64,000 nucleotides of DNA from Neurospora intermedia (Eukaryota; Ascomycota; Sordariomycetes; Sordariales; Sordariaceae): positions 5,890,001 through 5,954,000 of the forward strand of contig BTPP01000003.1 of NCBI GenBank assembly GCA_037102815.1, given 5' to 3'. The position numbers were made by a program, and so were the translations under genes. Each line of letters begins with the position of its first letter. The stretch's first letter is position 1. Of the stretch, positions 1 through 9,687 are shown in pieces. Below the pieces are notes generated by a model, which saw nothing but the letters and a program-made list of their open reading frames with translations, had not been told where the DNA came from and searched no databases.

Positions 1-1150
1 CACTTTCTCTTTCGGGGGACCGTCTTGTGGTGTCGCGTGATGTTATGTTGGTTTGGATAAGTAATGGGTTTCGTCGTCGGTGTTGATATGTACGCCCAAA
101 GCCTTCAGAAACAAAAAGACAGAAGGGGGATTCGACGTATCGCAATCGGATCGTAATCGCCGGGGTCGATGAGGTGCTCGAGTCGAGGAGGCTTCAATGA
201 AGATACCGAGTGATGATGGGCAGTCGGCGCCGTCAGTTAGGTGTCGTCGACTGTCATCAAGTCACAGCATCGAGTGAGAAAAGCGAGTGTAAGTCTGCAA
301 AGCGCAGCAGCAGAGTACCTATTCGGGGGCGATTCGATCCGATGTTGGATGGATGATATGGTCGCGTGTTCGATAACTCATATGGGAGGAAAAAAGGGAT
401 CGATGATGACGAGACTTGATTGTTAAGAAAAGTAAAAAAGCCAACTTTAGCGAGCTGACAAGGACATCCACGCAACGTGGGCAATGGAGAACAGCGCCAG
501 CACAGACGGGAATGGCGGGTCTTCCTTGTTCTGGGGATTCGATGGGATCCAAATGTAAGTTACAAAAAAGGTACCGCGAACGCCAAGCTGTCATTGCTCA
601 GTCACACGGGCCTTTTGTTTCAAATTACTTACGGGTTCGGTACCTTACTCCGTCATCTCCACACCACAGCACTAACATCCAACGAGTGTAATTTACAAGT
701 GAAACAAGATCGTTCAGGGGAAGAGAAGCCTTCTGGGTGGATCAGCGGTGAACTATCGGGGGTCATCATATGAAATGGCAAAATTAAAAAGCCAAGCTCC
801 AGCCTTATGGGAGTTAGTAGCTACATACCTAGGAGCCTAGGTTGTCCAGTGTTCCACTGTCCAGGGCCTTGTGCTGTCCGGGCACCAGTCGCTGTCCAAC
901 GGGCGGTGTCCGGGATGCGGAGGCGGGGTTGAATTGAACGGTATGTTACCTTACAGCCTTACACGAGCCGTCATCGCATCGGTCTAGACACGCCGTCAAG
1001 GTTCATCTACCTCTTGACAATTGCCACTGCTTGAGCTCAGCTTCTCTTCACCATCTTCCTTCATATTTGCGACATCTCCTCGAGGCGGGTATAACCGATA
1101 CCACTGAAACCGCATCGCATAACCCCAATTGCCAACAGAACTCGCCCACC
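1..1150. promoter_or_regulatory. 5' flank of the dynactin-subunit gene; no gene recognised
   Basis: I see no credible coding sequence here; the short reading frames have neither family resemblance nor a convincing start. The only structure that stands out is a run at about 843-911 in which TGTCC recurs five times (843, 859, 875, 893, 907) at 14-18 bp spacing, just after a short palindromic stretch rich in CCTAGG. The last 150 bases before the next gene are pyrimidine-rich, as is usual for fungal leaders. The left part may be the upstream region of a gene outside the window. Confidence 0.5.
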
Positions 1151-1863
1151 ATGGACGTCTCCCAAGAAACCTCGAGCCTCGACAAAACGTCTCTAGCCAC
1201 CATCTCCCTCCTCGAATCCCGTCTCCGGCGAATCGAGCACATCCTCTACGGGCCTTCCGACCCTCCAACCCAAGCGCCCTCTTCCTCCGCAACGACCTCT
1301 CTTGCCCAGCTCGAACACCGCTTCAATCTGCTTATTCGGCGCTTTCGCGTGTACGCCGAGCTACTCAAAATTCGTACGTTCCTCTCCTTGCCATTTCCCG
1401 TTACTTCAAAGCTAACTAGAGGCCCCAAACAGACAAAGCCAACCCCACACTCTTCCACACCTCCCCCTCGGCCGATCAGAAGCTCCCACCAACGGACCTC
1501 CCGCCTGCTGCCATTCTCGCGACAGTCCTCTCCTACGCCTCCCAGTTTCCCCAGACCGCGTCCGCCCTAGTTGCAGCCGCCCCAGACAACACCATTGAAT
1601 CCGCGATTCCCGACAGCAAACTCTCGGCCGAGCTGGCGAGCTTGATACCCAGGATGAAGGGACTGGAGGCCATGCAGTTGGCGCAAGAGGCGGAAATAGC
1701 GGAGCTCAGGGAGAGGAGCGAAGCAGTGATGAAGGCGTGGTATGAGAAGAGGGTGCTGGGGTACGGCAAGTTTGTGGCGGAGGGTGAAGCGAGGGTGGAA
1801 AAGTGCGAATTGAGGGTAAGGAGAGCGGAGAGGGTGAGGGAGATGGACGCTGTGATAGAATGA
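1151..1863 (+). CDS. ro-10: Dynactin p22/p24-type subunit (nuclear distribution protein RO10-like)
   Basis: Two exons, 1151-1373 and 1433-1863, joined by a 59-bp intron (GTACGT donor, CTAAC branch, ACAG acceptor), give 217 residues, close to the 24 kDa known for RO10. The family is a small coiled-coil subunit at the shoulder/arm of dynactin, which supports dynein-driven nuclear movement in hyphae; Neurospora ro mutants have ropy hyphae and misplaced nuclei. The N-terminus carries a heptad-like helix (LESRLRRIEHILYG), the middle a Pro/Ala stretch ending in LSYASQFPQTASAL, and the C-terminal 70 residues are a charged coiled coil. The ATG at 1151 lies in an ACCATGG context. The orthology is recalled from the family, not aligned; a plain coiled-coil protein is the alternative. 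Confidence 0.72.
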
Positions 1864-1866
1864 GAA

Positions 1867-2400
1867 GGCAAAGAGGAGGCTCGAGACAAGATTATGCGAT
1901 ACATGGCTAGTGGAGCGGAGGAGCATGGATTTTCCGAAAGCGCGGCTTTGCCCCGGGGCAGTCCGTATGGGAACAAAAACTCATACGGAAGCCATTTTAC
2001 CGCCGCTAGAGAACGGCGCCGCGATTGATCAACAGATTGGGCGGTCGCGAACAGTTGTGCGCATGGAATACGACACGCGGTTGGTGGCGCGCGTGCACTT
2101 TACGAATTATGAAGAGCAGATCAACAGTGGTTAGCACATTTGTACGAGAACAATGCTAGGGACCAAGGGAATGGGACAGAGGTCATTGCGCGGCAAATAT
2201 GACGCGACAGATGCGCGGGAGGGGACTTGAGCGTCATCTTTGGCCGACTGGAATGTTCAGCCCGATATCAACACTCTGCTCGCCGTTAGCACCGACAAAA
2301 ACCAGATCGGCGGTGCCGTGATAGGACTCTATCTGGAATGGGAATTCACGGGAGAGGCTTTTTGCAAACGTTAGAACACGCTTGATAGCCAGTAGTGGTT
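1867..2400 (+). pseudogene. Possible degenerate coding remnant, unrecognised
   Basis: Downstream of the dynactin-subunit gene, protein-like stretches occur on the plus strand in different frames and are broken by stops. One runs from about 1910 to 2134. A second reads LYENNARDQGNGTEVIARQI at about 2139-2198. A third, at about 2230-2370, contains DWNVQPDINTLLAVSTDKNQ followed by IGGAVIGLYLEWEFTGEAF. The stretches follow each other in order as a frameshifted gene would. I do not recognise the family, and chance open frames in GC-balanced DNA cannot be excluded. There is no A/T skew of the kind RIP would leave. Confidence 0.25.
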
Positions 2401-2759
2401 GTTTGGCTCATGCAGATGGGATTCCGAAACGAACGGCGTTGCCGTAGAACCCACGCGGCGAGCCTAAAGCCCCTGCCTGCATGTTGCATGGGTGTGGATT
2501 CGTGGCATGGTGACTATTTCTCTGTTGACATTTTCTGCCCGTCACCGAGCTCAGCTGAGTGATGTCGCATAGTAGCCAGCTCTCAGCCTATCATTTACAC
2601 TTGGTCACGATGTTTCTGGACGACCTAACAGTGAGTGAATGGAGCACAGACGCAAGCCACATGGCTAGCTGCCTGACTGACTTCCGAGTGTTACAATGTT
2701 GTGAAGGTTTTCTGACTTTTTGACTACGAGTTTGAACAGTGTAGAGGTAAGAGATATTG

Positions 2760-2824
2760 AAAAAAAAAAAAAAAAAAAAAAAAAAAATGAAGAAGAAGAA
2801 GAAGAAGAAGAAAAAGAAGAAGAA
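2760..2824. repeat. Poly-A tract followed by (GAA)n microsatellite
   Basis: A run of 28 A residues (2760-2787) is followed by an imperfect GAA trinucleotide tract to about 2824. It lies in the non-coding interval between the dynactin-subunit gene and sho1. Reading frames across it encode only poly-Lys/Glu or poly-Phe/Ser and are not genes. Confidence 0.9.
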
Positions 2825-3129
2825 CGTCCTAGCCGTGATCCTGTGCTCCAGCCTAGAGCCATCATTCCCTTTGAGCAACTTGATCACCCAAGCAAACCTA
2901 AGTCTATGACTCCCCATCAATTACCATCAGCTACAAACATTGTGAAAAAGTGCAGAAAAAGAAATCGAGCTGCTAGCCAGCCCTGTGTACATGTAATTTG
3001 CTCCATACTCCCGTCCCCACGCACAGCCGCTAGAGGTACAGTAAGCAGCGCCTGGAATGTCTTGGCTTAGCGATTTGCAGTGAGATGAGGACCGTGCCTC
3101 TTTTGACTGGACATTGCATTCATTAGCCC

Positions 3130-4641
3130 AATAAATGCAATAATGCGATTGGTCCGTTCGCAGAGTGATGCCGCGTGTTGCCCGGACATTTTATGTCACT
3201 GCAAGGGAAGGACGGGACTCATTGTGCAGCGAGCAGCCGCCAGGCAACGTACGCACTCCAGGACCTGGGAGTCCAGAGCCTCCACAGCGGACATGGCTCC
3301 CCCCATCTTCAGTGGGTTCAGTGGGCTCCATTGTTGGTCCCTTCCTCACTTCTCTTGTGCGGTCTCGTCCACTCGTTTCCACAGCAGCAGCCACCTCATC
3401 CCCCCGGTTGCTGCCCGCCCCGGAGTCAGCCAGGTCCCGTCGTTGGCCTTCCATTCCGGATCTCCCACCACCACCCAACCGTCGTCACCCACACCCACAC
3501 CCACACACACACCATTTCCCTTTTCACGTCCCCGTCCGTCCGTCCTCCCCGTGCAATCCCCTCATTTCTGTTCGTTCCCTCCTTCAATTTTTCTTCCCTT
3601 TCACTTCTCCATTGGCCGGCGTTGATCATCGCCCCAGCCACATCCAACAACAATTTGCTCAATCCATCGCTCCCTTCATTAAGTTCCCTCAACCTCATCG
3701 ACCTCGACGACGACGACTACGACAGCATACGATTGTCCAGACCTGAGCTGAGCGAGCTGAGCCCTTTATCAACGCGAACCGGAACAAGACGGGGGGGATA
3801 CAATACGACGTTGGCAGGTACCGAGATAATCACACCCGACTACCGTCATACACCGGACAAACAAAGAAAAGGGAAACAAAAGAAGAAGAAAAGAAAAGGA
3901 AAAAGAATTCAGGACCATCTCTAGACTTCCCGTGGACTCTTCTACCGCCCTTCTTCCAACTCCCAATTGATCTTACGTGTTTACCGTGTCTACCATACCG
4001 TACCGCCGCCGCCATTCGTTCCAACGGACAACTACCGTACCGTCACATCTCCCGACCCGTGCGACCGACTCGTTGCTTATTTCCCCTGAAGATTCAAAGG
4101 CTCTGTCCTCGTCTTGTCGAACTTCCCTTGGACTCAGCCTCCTCGTTGCGGATTGCCAACCAACAAATACACGACGGAGCAGCCCGACAGCGACCACCCA
4201 ATCTTTCAATAACATTGCAACTGTCCTACTTTCGACTCATTTCCATACATCGCCCAATTACTACCTACCCATATTTGCAACGACCGAGACGAGCCATACC
4301 GCGTTGCTGGACACCGAATTCCTCGCTCAACGTCTTGCAGCAAACAACTGAACGATTGCTACCGACTCGAATTTCTTACTTCGAATTCGACCACTTGTCG
4401 CCGTCGAACTTCCTCTCTTTTTTTCGCGACATCGCATTTGTCATTGCAAAACAAACACATCACATTACCAACGGCGGACTGGTCCCCGGAATACGACACA
4501 CACACGGCCCCTCGCCGTCATCTTATACCCCAAGTGAAGGTGTGCGTCAACTAAAGTGTCCCACACACGTCGGTCCATCACTTATAACACGGACCTCGAA
4601 TATCCCGAGAGGACGCTCTTCCTTGGCGACCTTCGCCCTTG
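3130..4641 (+). promoter_or_regulatory. Promoter and probable long 5' leader of sho1
   Basis: This stretch is strongly pyrimidine-rich between about 3460 and 3620, has a CA/CCCACA microsatellite at 3486-3513, and contains several overlapping short to medium plus-strand ORFs (up to 249 codons at 3175-3924) of low complexity. That pattern fits a long leader with upstream ORFs. The ORFs show no domain and overlap each other in different frames, so I do not call them genes. The true transcription start is not visible from sequence. Confidence 0.4.
3486..3513. repeat. CACCCA/CA microsatellite
   Basis: Alternating CCCACA and CA units span about 28 bp inside the pyrimidine-rich region upstream of sho1. 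Confidence 0.85.
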
Positions 4642-5748
4642 ATGCAATCGTACGGAGGATCGGTTAACTATCCCCCATCTTTCAACAACCCCAAAATGGA
4701 ACACGGCAGGAACTCGTACCGCCGAAAAGGCATAGACATGGGCAACATTATCGGTGACCCATTTGCTTTGGCCACTACTTCTATTGCTACTGTGAGTTTC
4801 CATACGCGCGCGCGCTGGCATCCGCCTTTCTCCCGTCTTGTCGCCTTCAAGGACTAACAATCACCACAGCTGTCATGGATCATCATCCTGTTTGGATCCA
4901 TCTTTGGCTTCAGGGACCAAAATGACGGATCGAATGGGGCTCCCGCCATTGTTTGGCCAACCTACAGCTGGTTCACCCTTGTCTTCAACTTCTTCCTCAT
5001 TCTCGGCATTTTCATCGTCATCGCCTCGGACAGCGCTCAGACCTACCATGTCGCCATCGTTGGCTACCTGGCCGTCGGGCTGGTCGGCTCCACGTCGTCG
5101 ATTAACAACCTGATATACAGTGGCGTTGCGTCCATGGAGGCGACAGCGGCTGGGTATATCTTGTTGTCCATGGTGACGGTATGCGGTTTCCCGTTAATTC
5201 CCCCAGCTGGCTGACCCTATTTGCTAACTTGCAGCCAGATCATCTGGATATTCTACTTTGGCTCCGCCCCATCGGCTGTTCCCCGCGCCTACATCGACTC
5301 CTTTGCGCTCACCAAGGAATCCACCCTCCCTGCGCATCACATGAGCCGCCAAACCATGAACCACAACGGTCTCTCCTCGCCCAATGCTTACGGCTCGTAC
5401 AACATGCGCCCCGAAACCTCGGCGTCGGGCCTCCAGCCTCCGCAAATGTACACGGGCCAGCTCAACGGGCTCGAAAACCCCGCTCGCCAGTCGCAGATTC
5501 CCCAGGGTTTCTCGTCCAACAACATCCCCAAGCCCCAAGGAGAAGGGGAGATTGTTCCGCCGACGGAGTACCCGTACAGGGCCAAGGCGATATTCAGCTA
5601 CGAAGCCAACCCGGACGATGCCAACGAGATTAGTTTCTCCAAGCATGAGGTGCTGGAGATTAGCGACGTGAGCGGGCGGTGGTGGCAGGCACGGAAGGAG
5701 AATGGAGAGACGGGTATTGCGCCGAGCAATTACTTGATCTTGCTATGA
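4642..5748 (+). CDS. sho1: High-osmolarity signalling protein Sho1 (SH3 membrane osmosensor)
   Basis: Three exons (4642-4791, 4870-5178, 5239-5748) separated by introns of 78 and 60 bp encode 322 residues. The family is a four-helix plasma-membrane protein that recruits the Pbs2-type MAPKK through its SH3 domain in the HOG branch and also feeds the invasive-growth MAPK pathway. Four hydrophobic segments span about residues 50-165 (starting [14 protein letters not shown], ending IIWIFYFGS). A Pro/Ser/Asn-rich linker follows, then an SH3 domain over the last ~60 residues with ALYDY-like AIFSYEA, a GRWWQA tryptophan pair and the terminal PSNYLILL. The start is the first ATG of the frame; an in-frame ATG before GNIIGDPF is an alternative closer to the start seen in many homologues. 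The second acceptor must be at 5236-5238 to keep the frame. Confidence 0.95.
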
Positions 5749-8102
5749 GCGGGGTTGAATGGGTTGGGGATGGAGTTGAGGTTTTTCTTTTTCATTTTGA
5801 GAAAAAGAGGATCTGGCGTGTGAACTGCCAGCACAGAACAAAATCATGAAGTGGTTTTCTTTTTTATTGTTTATTTCTTTTGAGTCGGCGTTTTATACCC
5901 ACATTAACGTTACACTTTCTTCTCAACCACCCACGGGACTCGTAATGCGACACATCAAAAACCGTGGCTCGTTTGGAAACGAAGGCGAAACCGGATGTTG
6001 GATGCGGACGGGGAAAGGCTTGGGTGGAAACGGAGTTTTTTTTTTTCCTTTTCTCTTTTTCTTGCAATGTCTATTTCTATCTTCTCTTACCCTTTTCTTT
6101 CTCAATGTCTTTCCTTTCTCGTGTTTCACTAGTTCGTGTATCAACTTTACATGTCTTCTATTCTGCGTTTTGCAGCTACGGCAGAGGACAGGCCGCTACT
6201 GGAGAATGGCAGTGGAAGAGGGAACAGGACAAAAAAGCGGGGGAAGATGGAAATGGGTGCTGTTTTTACGAATTTTATGCATGGCGAGGAACGGAGAGAA
6301 GATGGACGGACGGATGGAGGCTGTGAAACCAAAAGGAGATGTATCTACAAGCAGCAATGGAACATCCAGTGGGCGGAGTTGGGGATGTTGGGACTACCTA
6401 CCTCTCGAGTATGAAGACAGTCCGATTGATCATGATATCGACAGTGATGTGCAGAGTCCGATAATTAATTGAGCTTGTTGGCTGCCTCCCAATTTGCGGG
6501 TCTCAATCGCCAATTTCCAATCTTCATGATGGAGGAAAATCCGAGATTATCGAAATTAGCCAGGAGCGAAGGTGTGGAGATGCGTGGATCTTACCTAACC
6601 TCGCTCGCTCATCACCACTACCCATGTCCATCACATCTCGGACAGGGATATTGCTTACTGCGTACATTGATCCAACAAAGACAGCTACGAATGTATTATG
6701 TCTAGTAGTTTGTTACAATTGTAGTCCGCTAAAGCAATAGCAAATTGGTTGCAAACATGCTCGAGGAACACTGCTTGACACCTCTAGCGTATCTCCTAGT
6801 CGCGTTGCTCTCTGGCTACTCGACACCACACCGCATTCATGTTACTTGTTTACCTTTTTCCATCTCCGCAGTTTTACATGTATTGTAGGTACTCTACGCC
6901 GCCTCCAGTAGCGCCGTTACCTTCTCGTGATATTGTTCTTACCTTATATTTAATTTCCATGAGTAACCTAGGTAGCTATTCGACATCGATATCCATCCCT
7001 TCTCAGTCGGGGTTCCTATATCTTAAGACTCGCCTAAAGCTAGGTCTGGATCATCCGAAGCCGGAAGCGTAGCTCTTCAGCTCTCTCAACGACTCTGTCC
7101 GCCACGTTTTTCATCGTACTCGCCTAATTGACCTTGCTTTGCCTAGCTCGTATTCATATCTGTGTCGGCGTGGAGCTCGTCGTCGTGCTTCTCCCATTCT
7201 GTCTGGGAAAATGGGTTGATTCTGTTCATGGCGCGGTGGAATGAAGGGTTTGCGACGACTCACCGGCGGAAAGCGCACGCGTTGGGTACCAAGAGAAACC
7301 CTCCGTGATCAAAGAATTTGAAGACGTTTTGAAGGGGCGAAGTAGATGAGAATGGTGGTAGTATGGCACTTCTTGGGGGAGATGGATCTAACGGGGGGAA
7401 GAAGCGACACTCGTCGAGCCAATGACAAGACTCGTACGTCTGAAAACTGGTAAAGAGAGCTACGGGCCTATGGATGGGTTTGACAAGTCGAAAGTTCTAT
7501 CCAGCACAAGATGGAGTTGAAGACATGGAAGTGGAAGCTGAAGGCGGGGTGATGCGAGGCACGGCACTAACAGCCCCACAGGGCAGCCGTTAGGTTAGTG
7601 CACGGGGCGTCCCACCAAAAGGGTCCACCGTTCAGGGGGCTGCAGTGTCCCCCACAGCGGGATCGGGAAGGCTCCCCAGTAGGTACATACACACTAAGTC
7701 TAGGCGGCATGTTATGACGCGCGGAGACAAGAAACGCGACCGATCGTCTTTTTTTCTTCGGCTTTTCACTTCCCCCCTCCGACCATCTTCATCTTCCTTT
7801 GCCTCTTCGCTTCCCCAGATCAACACGGCGCAACGACTATCCGCATATCTCCATTCAAACACAGACAAGGACCTGACTATCGCCATATCAAACTGGGCTA
7901 GACCAAATCGCGATCCATTTCCATAGACGAACGACCACCGCGCCGAAAGTAAACAAACCGCGAGAGGGTACCAGCCCACGATTTCCAAGCCACCAAACAG
8001 CCGGCGCAGACTCCCAAACTTACAAGTCGCGAGCCTCCTTAGGCACGACTAAAAGTATCATCAAAAATCGACGGACCAGAACTGTCTATTCCAATCACCA
8101 AG
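5749..8102. other. Intergenic region between sho1 and SPC19
   Basis: About 2.3 kb holding the 3' end of the sho1 transcript and the upstream region of SPC19. There is a T-rich run near 6035-6070 and several pyrimidine-rich patches. The frames at 5846-6472 and 7632-7988 show no domain, no plausible splice extension and no family resemblance. I see no RNA gene or repeat of note. Confidence 0.5.
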
Positions 8103-8687
8103 ATGAACTACAACTACAACTACAACCCACCACCCCCCTCCTTCTCCACCCTCCTCCCGCCTCTCCATTCCTCTCTCAACCTCCTCTCCTCTTCCCTCTC
8201 CCTCCTCGACTCGTCTACCTCCGACTTCCCCCGACTCTCCTCTGTCCTCAAGACAGTTCGGCACTACGAGCTGATCCCCCAACCGACTCTACAAGCCGCC
8301 GAAGCTTCGTTGCGCGACGAAATCGGCCCGTTCATCGAGCTGCTGCTGGAGAGGGTGGACAAAGAGCTGGAGCGAAAAGGTAGGAGGGTGGAGACGCTCA
8401 AGGCCAGGTGTGAGCTCAATGGCGGGAGACTGTCGAACTACAATCGAGAACAGAAAAGTGGTGCAGGAGGAGGCGGCATACAGAAGAAGGGTGGTGGTAC
8501 CAAGGAGGCCGGAAGTGGAAGTGGGGGGAAGAAGCTCAACGGGGAGGCTGCGCTGAGAGCCAAAGTGATCAGGCAGCGCAAGGAGGCGCTCAAGTATAGT
8601 GTCGAACGGTTGGAGATGGAGGTGGCCCAGAAGGAGAGGGAGCTGAGGATGAGGTTGGAGCAGCAGGGAGGTGGGCCGGTGCTGTGA
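8103..8687 (+). CDS. SPC19: DASH/Dam1 complex subunit Spc19
   Basis: A single exon of 194 codons. Spc19 is one of ten subunits of the fungal DASH ring that couples kinetochores to spindle microtubules. The N-terminal half carries the family's recognisable block at about residues 30-115: a Ser/Leu helix (SLNLLSSSLSLLDSSTSDFP), then LKTVRHYELIPQPTL and EIGPFIELLLERVDKELERK. After a Gly/Lys-rich spacer (about 120-145) there is a C-terminal basic coiled coil (LRAKVIRQRKEALKYSVERL). The length fits the family (roughly 160-200 residues). The start ATG follows an A-rich leader (CCAAGATG) and the next Met lies far into the conserved block. The N-terminal NYNYNYN run is low complexity. Confidence 0.9.
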   Translation: MNYNYNYNPPPPSFSTLLPPLHSSLNLLSSSLSLLDSSTSDFPRLSSVLKTVRHYELIPQPTLQAAEASLRDEIGPFIELLLERVDKELERKGRRVETLKARCELNGGRLSNYNREQKSGAGGGGIQKKGGGTKEAGSGSGGKKLNGEAALRAKVIRQRKEALKYSVERLEMEVAQKERELRMRLEQQGGGPVL

Positions 8688-9687
8688 CTTGGAAGTTTGT
8701 AAGGGGAAACGGCATTATACACCCGCAAAGGAACCCGCGGTACCGCAATGCCTACGGATCTGGAAAGGAGAGAGGGCTTGGTCGCCACGGTCGTGAACGG
8801 ACACAGCAGCTATCTATTCGATGTGCCAAATTGGACACCGGCTCAAGAGACTCATGCGTGGTTTAAGGACGCCGAGGATACAGTCGTGAGTCAGGGCAGA
8901 GTCTTGACAGCTTCGCCACGTCATTCCAACTGTGCATGGCTAGAACTACTCGCACTTCTTTCTTTGGGGACCAGAACTGCTGGTATTTAAGCCCCCTTAT
9001 GTTTTCTTTCTGATTCATCTCATTCGTGTCTGACCAACAACCACCAAATTGTCCTGCCCATTACTAGGCCGCTAACAAACGCTTCAAGCGGGAAAAAAGT
9101 CGGTTTCCTTGATCCCATCAACTTCAATTCTGGTCAAACACCCAGTCGTGCCCGCAGTCAGCCCAGTGGCCTCCAGATGGTTCCGGCGTCTAGCAAACAG
9201 CCATGACAGAGTGACACCGCCGGCAAACCCTGCTATCAATGAGCAGTATCGACTCGTTGGACCGGACATCACACGGGAGGCAATGCCCCACGCTGTTCCG
9301 ATGGCAAGTTTTCCGCCTGACCTGCCCGTGTGGTTGACGCATTGGGTCCACGACCGTCTACCCATGGGCCCATGAATAACCTGACGAGCGCCAGCCTTCA
9401 ATGTGGTCAAGGTTCGGTGTCGTATGAATAGATGGAAGATGGACAATAGGCCAGTTGGCCAAGTGAATGATGCCAGCAGACGGAACAATAGCACGCGGCG
9501 TGATTCAGACATTGGTAATCGGTCCTTCGTTGCTAGCCTTTTGGCGACATTGAGAGGTATAAGTTGTTTGGCTTCCCCATACGTTCTCCAGCGAATCCAG
9601 GACCAACAGGTACCTCCCTTTTCAACCCTGAACTGGAAAGCGAAGACACCTGCTTGACAAGCAAACCTCAAGCGAAGTATCAAGGAG
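8688..9687. other. Intergenic region, no gene recognised
   Basis: About 1 kb between SPC19 and the next gene. Frames at 8748-8990 and 9109-9657 are open but have no domain, no conserved motif that I recognise, and clash with each other. This stretch probably holds the 3' end of SPC19 and the promoter of the downstream gene. Confidence 0.45.

Noticed and set aside
3175-3924. 249-codon plus-strand frame
   Set aside because: It overlaps two other open frames of similar length in the same pyrimidine-rich block and encodes low-complexity His/Pro/Ser runs; treated as sho1 leader.
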